Shown piece after piece: positions 38,821 to 50,925 of a DNA stretch of 64,000 nucleotides. Origin of the DNA: Ulota crispa. Its lineage: Eukaryota; Streptophyta; Bryopsida; Orthotrichales; Orthotrichaceae. The stretch is taken from the NCBI GenBank assembly GCA_963920765.1, contig OY987250.1, forward strand, positions 1,674,001 through 1,738,000. The letters run 5' to 3'. The position numbers were made by a program, and so were the translations under genes. Under the pieces are notes generated by a model. That model was given only the letters and a program-made list of their open reading frames with translations, was not told the origin of the DNA and did not search any database. How positions within the stretch are numbered: position 1 is the stretch's first letter; the number at the start of each line of letters is the position of its first letter.

Positions 38821-39102
38821 TCTGGTTAAAATTGTCTCGGGACATACTAATAATTATGAATATAAAACTTATAATTGTAAAGGAAATCGTCGATAGAAGG
38901 AAAATCAAGTTTTACTCATTAGCCTTTTTTGAAGGGTTGAGATGTGAAAAAAACAAAAATACATACTCGATGCTTAGACAAGGTTTGAAGAAAACGGTTT
39001 ACGTCATTTTCCATCTATTAAAGATTAGAACAAAATTCAAAGTCGTGGAAACCTGTGGATAGAAAGAAAATTGTATTGATTTGAAAAATGTCTTCTAATT
39101 GT

Positions 39103-39395
39103 ATATAACACCATATTCATTAAAATGGGAGATTGGGTAGCTCTCAAAATAACCATGTTGATCTCGACTTGGATTGGCAATTTCCATTAAAAGTAGAGTT
39201 TTCAGTTAAATGGACATAAAACTTTCTAATTTTAAGTCAAATTTGAAAACCTTCTAATTTTTAATTAATTTTGAAAAATTTTATTGCAATTTAGCTCAAC
39301 TTGAGCTAAATTGCAATAAAATGTTTTGTCAAATTTCCTTTCAATTACCTCTCAATTCAGTGAAAATCTCCCATTTTAATGAATATGGTGTTATA
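39103..39395. mobile_element. Foldback element, TATAACACCATATTC
   Basis: The left end TATAACACCATATTCATTAA and right end TTAATGAATATGGTGTTATA are perfect inverses. The centre is a second strong palindrome, AATTTAGCTCAACTTGAGCTAAATT. 293 bp, non-coding; superfamily not assigned. Confidence 0.85.
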
Positions 39396-39686
39396 TCAGT
39401 ATATGTGAATAATGTGACAACTATAACCTAAAAAGGGAAAAAATCGTAAAATGATTTAAAATGTGGATACAAGTTTTGTACATCCAATGTTCCTTGTAAA
39501 GTTTATTATTGAGAAAAGTATATAGATATCATTGTATTTAAAAATAAAAAACATGTTAACATAGAAAAGAACTTGAATGCCATTAAGCAAAAATCATAAC
39601 TCAGCTTTATTAAACTCAAGATAGAGCTGATTCAACTATTGCAAAAAAATCTTACCCTCAAATTAAGGGGAAGGATGGTTAATCTT

Positions 39687-40950
39687 TTAATTCCTACAGC
39701 ACAAAGCTCAAATTTTTACCAAAATTGCACCATAACTGCCAGGTCTAGTACAAGTACCAAAATTTAGGAAAACAATAATTTCTTGACAAATATAGCCGTA
39801 AGATCTTATACTACACTATTATCAAAAGATGTGAAATAAATTCAGGAGTTTTCACCATGTAGATTGTAAGATATTTGAGTTTGAATTGACATTAAGTCGT
39901 TTTTTGTCCTTGCAAAAAATTGGGCACTTGCACTTTACAAGTCATATTTGTATGAAAAAACTCCAAAATGGTTGTAATTATTTGGATTTATTCTTCAAAG
40001 CAAGTTGGGTATACAATTGAAAAACTTCAAATCATTTGGAACTGTAAGACACATGGAGTAAGTAAAAAGAAGTAGAGAATGATTCAAACAACTAAATTGT
40101 TAAGAACTTAATTATGGAATGAAAAGTTCCAATCCTAATGCTTATAACATTGTAATAAACAATCTACAGTTTTTGGATTTTTTTCCTAACATATTGAAAT
40201 TTGATTTAATTAATGAATTTCAAAGTTTGTTTTAGAGTAGAGAATCCATAATTGCCCACAAACAAAATCTCCTCACAACTTCCATCTCATTGATAAAACT
40301 AGAATGATTCAAAAGCTCCCCAAGGAAAGTAGGAGCACCCATATGTGTCAATCTAAGGGTTTTTGGGTAGGAAAATCAATCCATAAACTTTGAAAATAAT
40401 ATTGTCAAGTTAGGAAGAGGAAACCAAAAATATTGGCATCAATCTTAAAGTTCCAATTACAAGTATTTGTTTGCAAAGATTTTTCAAAGTTTGAAATCAA
40501 TAAAGTTGTAAAGCTGTGTGTAAGAGATGCTAAAAACAATGGTTATTGGTTCTTAAATAGTGAGATGGGACACTCAAAATTATCATGTTAGTCACCCAAA
40601 ACCACCACTTTGTTACCCATAACCATCACTTTGTAGCCCACAACCATCTAATTTCCCATTTATTAGTCCCTGCCACTGTCAATGACGCCCATGGAGACAT
40701 GACGCTTATGGGTGCTACCTTACATATAAATCTAAGGAACGAGTTTCAAAAACCAAAATTCAAAAAATGTATTTTTTAGAGAAGTTTTTTGGCTACCCGT
40801 CGAGCAAAGAAAACAACATGTTATGCAATAACTTTTGAACCATGAAGTCCAAAGTTATGAAAGTTGTTGGGCCTTATGGCTACTCCTTGGACACATCGAT
40901 ATTGATTTTTTGTAAAGTTCATCAAGATTAAATTCTAGACCAATTGATTA
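39687..40950 (-). mobile_element. TTAA-family copy, degenerate and interrupted
   Basis: The eroded left end TTAATTCCTACAGCACAAAGC (39687) matches TTAACCCCTAAAGGACCAAGC. Interior landmarks follow in inverted orientation up to about 40325, where a foldback element is inserted. The copy resumes at about 40725 (ATAAATCTAAGGAACGAG) and runs to about 40950. The other terminus is not found; a GGGAAAATTTC-family element starts at 40953. Confidence 0.65.
40326..40724. mobile_element. Foldback element, GTAGGAGCACCCATA family (copy 2)
   Basis: The ends AAGTAGGAGCACCCATATGT and TTATGGGTGCTACCTTACAT are inverted. It interrupts a TTAA-family copy. The interior has three tandem AACCATCACTTTGTA(G)CCCA-like units at about 40600-40650. 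Confidence 0.65.
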
Positions 40951-40952
40951 AA

Positions 40953-41545
40953 GGGAAAATTCCATGGATACCCTTGATGTCTACAATATTTACATAGATA
41001 CTCTTGCTTTTGCAAAGATATCACAAATACCCTTGGACCAAAATTTCAGGCTACTTTTTTTTTGTTGTGCATGCCACTTTCCTTCTTCCTTTGTGCGCAT
41101 GCATAACAAGAAAAAAATAGGGAGAAGGAAGTTACATCCACAACAAAACTAAGGTAGGAGGCTCATAAACCACACATCTAAGAGTTGTTTGCCATTTTGG
41201 GAAGCGAAACTCCTTGAAACAATTTTTAGTAAATTTCAATAAGAAGAAAAAGGGAATTTGCATCAAACCTAAATCATTTCATAATTTTTGGACCTTTGTG
41301 AAATTAGTTAAAAAAATTTGAAGTTCAAACACAATGATCATTAAAACCAATCACCCCTTGAAATGTACACCATTGCTACATGAGAGAAAACAAAATGTAC
41401 CTCTAGGCCTTGATCGGTTTTAATGACCAGTCGGTTTATCAGCCTCTTACCTTGACGCCTAAAAATTTCGGTCCAAGGGTACTTGTGTGAAATTTATCCA
41501 TGAAAACATTGAAAACTGCATGGGTAATTATCCATGAAAATTTCC
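40953..41545. mobile_element. Foldback MITE, GGGAAAATTTC family (copy 3), interrupted
   Basis: The left half (40953 to about 41150) and right half (about 41454-41545) are family sequence: GGGAAAATTCCATGGATACC, CCCTTGGACCAAAATTTC and the inverse TTTCGGTCCAAGGG. They are split by a foldback insertion at 41151-41453. The right terminus has a small duplication of TATCCATGAAAA. No clean target duplication is seen. Confidence 0.75.
41151..41453. mobile_element. Foldback element nested in a GGGAAAATTTC MITE
   Basis: The arms AAGGTAGGAGGCTCATAAACC and GGTTTATCAGCCTCTTACCTT are inverted and enclose a second inverted pair (AATGATCATTAAAACCAATCA and TGATCGGTTTTAATGACCAG). It interrupts MITE copy 3, so it is the younger insertion. 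Confidence 0.72.
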
Positions 41546-41946
41546 GTAGATTGTTAAACCAGTTCAGCTTTCCAAAATATCTACAACAAAAAGTAGACTC
41601 ACGATCCCCACTCTGGTTCTGTATCGCGGACACACAATCTCCTCGAAAAGTTTGTAGACGACGAAATGGACAAAACTTCGCCGATTTCGAAGAGGAATTT
41701 CACATCTTCTCAACGGTCGCAACAAAAGATTCTCTTCCAAAAGAATCATGCACTCGCTCTTCCTGTTTTAATTTCGTATATTCTGTCACTTCCATACTCA
41801 TTTTCATACTCATTTTCATGGTCATTTTCATAGACATTTTCATGAGCTTGCCGCTCTTGATAAACCTCTGTTTCTTCGGTACCAAAATCCCTTGCCTCTT
41901 CCTTTCCTGACTAAGTTAGTATTCGTTCTTGCGTTGTTCGTCCATC

Positions 41947-44900
41947 ATGACTGCCTCAAGTTATCTGGGGAACAAACTGGTGCAAATGGGCACCAAGATC
42001 GTGGGCGTGGGCCGCAACTACGCAGCGCAAGTCAAAGAAGTAGGCGGTGTGATTCCCACGGTACCGCACTTCTCCGCTTCACTCTTCCGCTTCCGATCAG
42101 CTCGATACACCGGTGTCCAATTACAAATAATAATCACCGATCCATGTCGCAATCGATCGATGTCGCTTTTTAGTTTTTAGCTCTTTCTCCTTTTGAAATC
42201 GTCCTCATTCCGCTTGCATTGTCCATCTCTCAAGCATATCGCCGAACGTGGCAGACCGGTCCTCCTTTTGTTGCACAATTATGACGCTTTTAGCCCTAAT
42301 TTCATGTTTACGGCCTTTTCAAACCCTAGGTTTGTGTACCAGGATGGTAGATTTTTCCTTTGGTTCTCTGGGGATCATGCTGCTTAATGCAAACGATCAG
42401 CTCAGGATTCTCCCTTTCTAAAACCCTAGGAATTACACGAATAATCAATGATCGATGTCGCTTTTTGGTTGTTAGCTCCTTCTCCTTTTGAAATTGACTT
42501 CATTCCGCTTGCATTGTCCATCTCTCAAGCATATAGTGAGTGATAAATCGTCGAACATGGGAGACTGGTCCTCCTTATGGCGCTTTTAGCCCTAATTTCA
42601 TGTTTGCGGCCTTTTCAAACCCTAGCCCTATACACCGGTGTCTAATTACACGAATAATCACCGACCGATGTCGTTTCTTGATTTTTAGCTCCTTCTCCTT
42701 TTGAAATCGACCTCATTCCGCTTACATTGTCCATCTCTCAAGCATATCGTGAGTGATAAATCGCCGCACCGGTCTTCTTTATGGCGCTTTTAGCCCTAAT
42801 TTCATGTGTGCGGCCTTTTCAAACCCTAGGTTTGTGTACCTGGTCCTGGATAGTTAAAAAATTATCTTTATCTGGATCATGCTGCTTAATGCAAACGATC
42901 AGCTCAGGATACTCTCCCTTTCTAAAACCCTAGGAATTACACGAATAATCACCGATCGATGTCGCTTTTTGGTTTTTAGCTCTTTTTCCTCGAAATCGAC
43001 TTCATTCCGCTTGCATTGTCCATCTCGCAAGCATATCGTGAGTGATAAATCGCCGAACATGGCAGACCGGTCCTCTCTATGGCGCTTTTAGCCCTAATTT
43101 CATGTTTGTGGCCTTTTCAAACCCTAGGTTTGTGTACCTGGATGGTAGATTTTATCTTGTTCTCTGGATCATTCTGCTTAATGCAAAAACGATCAGCTCA
43201 GGATTTTCTCCCTTTCTAAAACCCTAGGTTAGGGTTTAGTGATAGTCACCGCCCAGCGTGGCTAAATTTCGCAGAATTGCTAACAAAATGTTCATGCAGC
43301 TAAAAAAATGTATAATTTGCAGTGTTAAAATTGAAAATTTTAGCTTTTTAGCAGTGTTTTTAGTCACTTGTGCTGAAAGTGAAAATCATATTTGAGACCG
43401 GTGACTCACCGGGTCTTTCATGTCCGTATCTCTTCATGGAACCATGTCTCTGTTTAATCCTGGCATTGTTTCAACATTTAAACAAATTCTCAAACCGAAT
43501 TCAATACTCTAATAGAGAAAGCAATTGAGGCAAAGTGATCTCCTTTTTTTTTGCTCTTGGCATCATACCAGTCCTTTGTATTTGACGAGTTTTTGTAATT
43601 TAATTGCCTATGGCGGGTTTGTGTGGACGTAACCCTAAGTTTTGAAGTTTAGGTCGAATTGGAGTTGAAACTTTTGCTTAGTGTGGTGCAGGAGCCTCTG
43701 ATTTTTTTGAAGCCGACGTCGTCGTATGTCAGAGAGGGATCAGCTGTTGAGATTCCGTCGTCTTGTACATTTCTGGACCACGAGGTGGAGCTTGGGGTTG
43801 TGATTGGCAAGAAGGGCCGGGATATTCCAGAATCACAAGCTATGAATCATGTTTCCGGTATGAACGCTGACCATTCCCCTGTTTCCGTTTCTTTCATCTC
43901 CTGAGATAAGAGTAGGAATACCCAACGTGGCCACAACAGGGGTAGTCACACCTTCTCCGAGACTGAAAATTCTTTTTCTATAAAGAATGCGGAGTTGTGG
44001 AGTGGACTGAAACTTTTATAAAGAATGAGAAGTTATGGAGTGGAAATAAGAGCCAATAGGGTTAGTCACACCTTCTCCAAGAATGAAACTTTTGTGAAGA
44101 ATGAGAAGCTTTGGAGTGGAAAGAAGAGCCAATGGGAGCACTTCTCCATGAAGAAGGTGTGACTCTCCTTTTCTGGGTGGTGGAGAATGGAGAATGGTTA
44201 AACGAGACAAAGCGATTGTGAAAGGAGGAGGAGTGATTACTAAAAATGGATTAACAGAGACACGCGAGGGTGAATAAGAGACGGTCAAGTGTGAAATCTT
44301 TGCGTGCAAATTTTTCTTCACCCCATTCTTCTCCTCCGGAGATGAAGAGAATCATTTCTCAATCTTTAGAGAATGGGGTTTCTGAAAATCAAGGAGAGAT
44401 TGCCACAACCCCATTTTCTGAAGATTGAAGTTTGAGAATGGGAATGAAGAAGGTGTGACTACCCCTAATGAGTGATCTGACTGCTTATTGTTGCTTAGAG
44501 AAGACACAAGTCATTTTATTCAAAAGGCAAATGAAAATGAGAAGGAATCGAGTAGAAACATTGCTAAAATATGGATCTATTTTGAGTTTTTGAAGTATGT
44601 TGTCCAAGTTGGCATGTGTGCTTTTACTTGACCTCCAGAAATGGCAAAATAATGCCTCCATAATAATTATTGCTCACATGTCAGGGGCGGTTCATACTAT
44701 GTCCTATGTCCAATGTCCGAAGTTCCATCAACAGCTAAAATTGGAATTTATAGCTTCACATTGTGTCTCAAGTCCCAATTCTGAAGTTTGGGTTCACGTA
44801 GAAATGTCTATATGGAAGTTTTTGTGCATGCAACTTTGCTCAAGAACTGAGATCTCCAAAAATGAAGACCTAACTTGGGAGCCAAGTTCCAATTTTTCTT

Positions 44901-46927
44901 GCTAAAACCTTTTTTTTTATAATATTTTTTTTACCCTTTACAAACCAAGACAAAGTTGGAAACTGACCTTGAACTAGGACTTGCAGAGTTGAGACTTGGA
45001 ACATAACTTGAACCGCCTCTAATCTGGAGGCAAATCTAATGTCAAGTTCCTGCTGTGGCCATTTTTTAATATTTTTCCAATAATGCCCTACTGAAACAGT
45101 AAAAGTTTCCATTATGGCCTACTAGTCACTCAATTGTTGTCACCCGAATTTCGGCACCTCAGTTGTGGCCCAAAGTCTTATTTATTCAATAGATGGCCAA
45201 AATAGGGCCTTGCAGATGATGGCTTCAATAGAAATGTAGCCACAACAGGACATTCTACACTATGTATGAGTTTGTGACTATTCTGGACACTGGTAAATTT
45301 GCTGCCAGGTTACGCTTTAACGCTAGATATGACGGCAAAAGAATTACAAGCCATCGCCAAGGTATTTATCTTCTCCTGCTAAGAATGATGTTATGAACGT
45401 CATTATGTCCTTATTTCCATATGAACTTCCCTTTTGTAACTTCACGGTATAAAAATGAAGTTTTCATGTGGAGGAGTGCTCAATTACGTAATGTAATAGA
45501 GCCATATTTATTTGGGGTTCTGTGATTGCAGAAACAGGGGCTTCCGTGGACATTAGGGAAAGGATATGACACTTTTACACCTATTGGTAATTTTGTATGT
45601 ATGCCCCCGTTGCCTGCTCTACCCGTATTTTTCGCTTCAGATTTTTCTTTAGATGTACTGTACTTGGATGTTGCATGGGCAATACCTGCATCTGGATTAA
45701 TTTTTGTTCTGGAAGGTCTCTTGCGCTCTCACTAACATGACTCAGATGAAAACAAAATGCAAGTTGGTTTTCCTGGTCTCTCTCTCCCTTATTCTTTATT
45801 TTTGGGCATTATACTAGGTCACTGGCTTTGAATAGGTTAGCGCTTGAGTGTCTCTTAATTGGTGTCTGATGTCCTTTTTTTCTTTCAGATTCCTAAAAAG
45901 CTGGTGCAAAATCCCAGTGACTTGGAGTTGTGGCTTGAGGTACTCACCAATACTCGGATGACCTCATATTGCTAATATTTAAGTTTGGTTGATTTATTAG
46001 ATTCAATAGACCTCAACCTTAGTTCTGAATGATCTGATTTCTGTGAAGTGCTTTGAGTAGTAAGTATTGCAATTTGGATTAGGTCTTGAGATTTGCTTTT
46101 GTTCAGGTGGATGGAAAGCTAAGACAGAAAGGCAACACAAGTGACATGATTTTCTCTATCCCCGTCCTTATTAATTACATCAGCACCATCATGACCCTAC
46201 ATGAAGGCGATTGTATTCTCACAGGTAAATACTGGAACTCTTCCAGGTCTTTATTCTCTAACTTTGCAAGTTCTGATTCTTCTGCGTTATTGACTTCTTG
46301 TATGTGTTACAAATCTATTCTCTTTGTTCCCTTTTGTTATCATACATTAATTTTGAGCTCAACGGACCAAACATCTATTAGAAGAAGATCATTATTGAAC
46401 AATGAAAATTTTCAGACGCTGGTTGACAATTTGCACTACGACATTATTGTAGGTATGACAAAGAAATAGATTTACCCGTCGGTAGAAGCCCCTATAGAAT
46501 CCGTAGCTTTACTCTCAAGAGAGGGGGAAAGTGTGGGAGTGTGTTTGTGGTTGGTTCAAACTCATCAATCATGTAATCTAAGTGACACAATTTCTAGTTT
46601 AAACCAAAAAAATTGGTTTTCTATTAAGTTACATACCAAGTGTAATAAGCGTAGTTACACACAGCAACCTTTTATACATACTCAATGTGTGCATAAGTTT
46701 GTTAACATTTTCGTGTTGAAAGGACACAAGTTTAGTGATGTCACTTAGGTGGATTTTTTTATATGCATGCAAGTCATCTCAATGCAATGCTCTTAAATGT
46801 GCGAATGTTTTCAGGAACTCCTCCTGGTGTTGGCCCTGTAAAGGCAGGTCAACATATGAAGGCTGGCATCACAGGCCTTGCAGAAATGTCATTTGAAGTG
46901 AAAACACGGAAGTCCGTACGTGCTTAG
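41947..46927 (+). CDS. FAHD1: Fumarylacetoacetate hydrolase-domain protein, FAHD1-like (7 exons)
   Basis: Exons 41947-42060, 43692-43857, 45309-45361, 45532-45594, 45889-45939, 46107-46224 and 46815-46927 splice in frame with GT-AG to 225 aa, the usual length for this family. Motifs in order: KIVGVGRNYAAQ, EPLIFLKPTSSYV, DHEVELGVVIGKKGRD (the two Glu are metal ligands in the FAH fold), GYALTLDMTAKELQ (Asp is the third ligand), GLPWTLGKGYDTFTPIGNF, LELWLEVDGKLRQKGNTSDM and GTPPGVGPVKAG. The FAHD1 group hydrolyses acylpyruvates and decarboxylates oxaloacetate with Mg2+. It is mitochondrial in animals; location here is not shown. The start ATG (MTASSYLGNKL) is set by homology spacing. A possible in-frame extension adds only six residues. 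Intron 1 holds a tandem repeat and intron 2 a foldback element. Confidence 0.92.
42158..43230 (+). repeat. Tandem repeat in FAHD1 intron 1, four units
   Basis: Units start with CGATGTCGCTTTTTGGTTTT at about 42158, 42453, 42665 and 42957 (spacing 212-295 bp). Each contains TTTTGAAATCGACTTCATTC, GCATTGTCCATCTCTCAAGC, GGCGCTTTTAGCCCTAATTT and, in most units, AAACCCTAGG. The third unit lacks part of the block present in the others. Entirely intronic. Confidence 0.88.
43937..44470. mobile_element. Foldback element, AGGGGTAGTCA family (copy 2)
   Basis: The ends AGGGGTAGTCACACCTTCTCC and GAAGGTGTGACTACCCCT are inverted. It is about 534 bp, lying in FAHD1 intron 2. The left arm carries two tandem copies of GAATGAGAAGT(T)ATGGAGTGG. 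Related to 23449-23865. Confidence 0.72.
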
Positions 46928-47824
46928 ATTTTCCAAAAACATGGTGGTATGTGTGTCACTATTGTATGATGTTGGCTGTGTTCAACTTGTTTTAGTGTAG
47001 TTTTGGATGAACGCCATAGTTGCCACCATAAAATGAGAATTGTTAATAAGGAAATTGTTTGCTGCTACGCACAGTCTAAAACTAGCAAAGGATATTAGTT
47101 ATGTCAAGGTATTGACATTCTTTTGCAATGCTCTAGTTTAGTTTGTATAAGTTATTAGAAATTCTTTTTGTAGACTAAGTTAATGGACATTGTCCTTGAG
47201 AAAAGTTGCAAGTGTATTTGACGTTTTGTAGGATGTGATGAGTGCTATTGTGGATACTTCTTTATTTGAGCCTCACTTGCTCTTTCAAGAGTGTATAGTA
47301 GTGCTCAAGAATGTGAGTTATGAAAGAGTTCATACCCATGTTTATTTAGAAGTTTTTGAGTAGGTCATATGAGGATTTCTACTTCTCAAATTACATACAA
47401 TTTTTGTCATTTATATTGACAATATTGCTCTATCAAAAAAAAAGTCATAATTTGGAGGGGAGCCATGACTTCTTTTTGGGACAAAGGAATATACAATTTG
47501 GTCCCATTTGAATTGTACTTTTCACTATCTAAATAAATATCATAAGTCCTTGCCTCCTTGGTTTAATAAAAGCTGAATTTAAAAGCTGAAATGACAAATT
47601 TAAAATTTTAATCTCTAAAGTTCCAAAATTTATAGTTAGTACAAATTTGAGGTTTAGCTCTAACTTCAAAAATGTTCCAATTTAATTTGGATCATTTGAA
47701 CTATGTCAATAACTTGTTGTAAGCTCTTAGTGCGAATTGTCAATTATGTGAAATTCTACCTATGTACCAAATATGACCTTGGGCAGCATAATAAAGAAGT
47801 AATATGTAACATACCTTTATTTTA
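46928..47824. other. FAHD1 3' flank, no further gene
   Basis: AT-rich sequence presumed to hold the 3' untranslated region and polyadenylation signal of the FAHD1-like gene. No separate exon or element recognised. Confidence 0.4.
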
Positions 47825-48201
47825 GGGAGCGACTAGGTGGACACCCCAACACCCCCATAGTCCAATTTGAGATTATTATTACGCTGAAGTATGAAATAAA
47901 ATCAAAGCAATACTTTAGCGTACATCTGTATCTAAAAACAATGCAAACATGCAAAAAAATTGCCTCGTGACATGGTTTAGAGTTAAACAAGTAGCTCCCT
48001 TCATTTTCTAGTTTAGCTCTTGATCATGTCACAAATGAAGCAAATTTGATGTATGTTTGCAATGCTTGGAAATACAAATGTATGCAAAATGTATTGCTTT
48101 GATTTTATTTCATGTATTAGCATAATAATAATCTCAAATTTAATAAGTTGGGTTAGGGGGTGTCTGCGTAGCAATTGGGGGGTGTCCACCTAGTCATTTC
48201 C
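47825..48201. mobile_element. Foldback MITE, GACTAGGGAGACACC family (copy 2)
   Basis: The ends GACTAGGTGGACACCCC and GGGGTGTCCACCTAGTC, with AATTTGAGATTATTATTA and its inverse inside, are homologous to the copy at 19651-20043. The flanks TTTATTTTA and CTTATTTAA are a near, not exact, 9-bp match. Confidence 0.82.
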
Positions 48202-48282
48202 TTATTTAATTGCAAAAGTTTCACCATTCTACATCATAAATGTTGAACAAAAAAACAAATAGAAAGTCCTATGTACTGTACT

Positions 48283-49486
48283 GTACAGAGGGGTACAACA
48301 AGCTTACAAACTGCCTATTTCAAGCATTCAGTTTCTGTAGTAAAATGTAGAGTATGATTGTTACGTTTTTGTCAGTTTTTTTGTCATTGCATCCTTATGC
48401 AATCCCAATCAAGCATACCAAATTGCAGTTCCTAAAAACCAAAACTCCATTTTTGGTGAATTATTTTGTAAGAAATTCATGGTTTTACATGATAATTGAT
48501 TGAAAAACATTGGTGATGAATTTTTGAGATTTGATTCCATGGATATGTAAGAAACATCCATACGCACATCATCCATGCTAAAACAAAGCGCCCTTAAGTA
48601 CAGTGGTGCCTCCATAGGATTAACCTATGTAACAAAAATGCTTGTCTAACATGACTATCCCTATCCTAGTTAGGCCAAGAACACGTGTTCTTTGCCTGCG
48701 TAAGAAAAAATGTTTCCATAAGAAAAGAACACCTCTTGCATTAATGTCCATGGGCTACTTTATGAACAAAGCGTGCCTACGTAAGAGAAATCTGCCTTTA
48801 CCAGGGAGGAAGTCTAGAAGCATGGCTTTCCTTTTCTGCATGGTGAGTTCTGCTACGGTGAATGCTTTTGTAAGATGAAAAGAAATTCTGTCCAGATGCC
48901 TTCATGTTAACCAGGCACTACTATAACAAAAATTTGAGCTACAAAAGATTATGTGAAACTTGTGATAGGCCTAAATTCTGTAAAACAATTTTTTTAATTT
49001 TTTACCTTGATTTTTATCAAGTAAATAGAATGTCATGTTTAGAGATACAAACTTAATTATAATATTTGAGTCAAATAACAAAATTTTATCTTTGTAGAAA
49101 TTAATTTGTTTTACAAAATTTGGACCTATCACAAGTTTCACATAATCTTTTGTAGCTCAAATTTTTGATACTTAAGGGGGTTCTTTTTAGCATGGATGAT
49201 GTGCATATGGATGTTTCCTACATATCCATGGAATCAAATCTCAAAAATTCATCACCAATCTTTTTCAACCAATTATCATGTAAAACCATGAATTTCTTAC
49301 AAAATAATTCACCAAAAATGGAGTTTTGGTTTTTAGGAATTGAAATTTGGTATGCTTGATTAGAATTGCATAAGGATGCAATGACAAAAAAACTGAAAAA
49401 AATGTACCAATTATACTCTACATTTTATTATAAAAAATAAATGCCTAAAATAGGCACTTTGTAAGCTTGTTGTACCCCTCTGTACA
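48283..49486. mobile_element. 1.2-kb foldback element with ~320-bp arms
   Basis: The ends TGTACAGAGGGGTACAACA and TGTTGTACCCCTCTGTACA are perfect inverses. The arms (about 48283-48605 and 49172-49486) are highly similar along their length, so both read the same short peptide-like frame (FSMDDVxMDVSYISMESN) in opposite directions. The frame probably follows from arm identity rather than coding. The centre holds unrelated sequence and a CACTA-like MITE. Superfamily unresolved. Confidence 0.8.
48916..49174. mobile_element. CACTA-like miniature element (degenerate right end)
   Basis: The left end CACTACTATAACAAAAATTT and the arms GAGCTACAAAAGATTATGTG and inverse form a 259-bp hairpin. The flanking AGG is repeated (48913-48915 and 49175-49177). 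The right terminus TTTTTGATACTTA is eroded relative to the left, so the assignment rests on the CACTA end and the 3-bp repeat. Confidence 0.6.
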
Positions 49487-49999
49487 AGGGGACATAAAGA
49501 ATTGCACCCCTCATTCTTTCTCTTGAATTTTATTTAATCTTGTCCTTTACAGTAACCTTTTTTTTAGCAAAGCACATTACACATTGCATACTTATGCAAT
49601 CTCAATCAACAATGCTAACATATCTCATAAAAACCCTAAAAATCAATTTACGTTAAATGTTTTTCATTATTTATCCTAGTTTTGTGGAAAATTGATTAAA
49701 AAGTAGTGATAAATAAGTTTTTGAAACTTGATTGCACAACATGTAGAAATCATGAATGTGCACATTTTTGCTCTCAACGAAAATCTTAAAAATAAAAATA
49801 AAACATTAAGAATATATTATATGCACTTATGTCACCTCCCCAACTATTTGAAATTCAACATCTCAAAAAAATATTGAAATTGTAATTCTTGTATATTTTA
49901 GCAAGACAATTTTGTGGTTTTAGAGCAGGATTATGTTATTGATTTTTAAAACTTTAATCAAGCCTTTGACACATTTATTTATAATATTAAACAAGCAAT
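49487..49999. other. Intergenic, no gene recognised
   Basis: AT-rich sequence. Words such as CATACTTATGCAATCTCAATCA resemble parts of the adjacent foldback arms, suggesting an older related copy. No coding sequence. Confidence 0.4.
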
Positions 50000-50925
50000 T
50001 TAACCCCTAAAGGACCAACTATCCGTTCAACGGACAAATGGGATTTTGGGCATGTACGTATGGCCAAACTACTTTGCATGATTATTTGAAACTTTTATTG
50101 AAGATGGGGAATTCAAAGCTCTACATGGGCATCTAATTTTTATTCCAATTGATGCCAGGGAGCAAAAGTTATGCCCAAATAAGCACAAATTTGGGGACTT
50201 TGGGCAGCAAAACAAATTCTTATAAAAACTTGAAAAAAATAAATAAAAATCTCATAGATTATATTTTTGTCTACGTGTGAAGCTTTGATTCATTCCATTT
50301 GGACTAGTTATGAGAAAGTTATGGACAATCTTGTTTTTCGGGCAGTTCAAGCATCTTCTTGAAAAAATAATTTACAAACTTCATTTTTGAATGCAATTTT
50401 AGTATTTTTTCAAAAAAATTTGTTGGAGAGGGTGAAGTTTGCTTTCTAGAACAATGTCACCATTGGGATCATTGCATTTCAATTCCGTTGCAGGGTTATT
50501 AACAATCTAAGTTTTTGTTCAATCTCATACCTTCTTCTGCATAATGTTTTTTTTTAAAGAATGAAAATTAATTATTTTTGGTTATTTTTTTTCCCAAGAT
50601 TACCAACTCAACTTCCCACCATGCAAAAATAGAATTCCAAACTTTGTGATGCAAAAATTTTAAGTTAAAAAAGTTCAAAGTTAAATAATATAGTCATGCA
50701 CGGTGCAAAAAAAGTTGTTTTTTACTTTTCAAAAGCAAATATCTTCCAACCTGTATAGTCAAGTTCTTGAGTTTTATATGACACATTCTTATAGTAGTCT
50801 AGTACAAGATCTTATGGTTAGATATGCAAAAAGACCGATTTTCAAACTTTTTTGCTCTTTGTCATAGAGGTGACAGTTTTGCGTGTCATTTGACAAAATA
50901 AAGGCCATGGTCCTTTAGGGGTTAA
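50000..50925 (+). mobile_element. TTAA-family element M
   Basis: TTAA at 50000-50003 and 50922-50925 flank 918 bp with ends CCCCTAAAGGACC and GGTCCTTTAGGGG. This is the closest relative of elements A and B and serves as their reference. It contains the unoccupied TTTAAAG tract corresponding to B's insertion site in A. Subterminal hairpins are TCCGTT/AACGGA (50022-50034) and TGTCA/TGACA (50884-50895). Confidence 0.93.

Noticed and set aside
41500-41910. 136-codon plus-strand frame before the FAHD1-like gene
   Set aside because: It overlaps the end of a MITE and a CATTTTCAT-type repeat, has no family resemblance, and stops before the FAHD1 start. Likely promoter or leader sequence.
44597-45112. 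Short plus and minus frames between FAHD1 exons 2 and 3
   Set aside because: Intronic. There is a loosely palindromic AAGTTCCAAGTCTCAACTC-type region but no exon or clear element ends.
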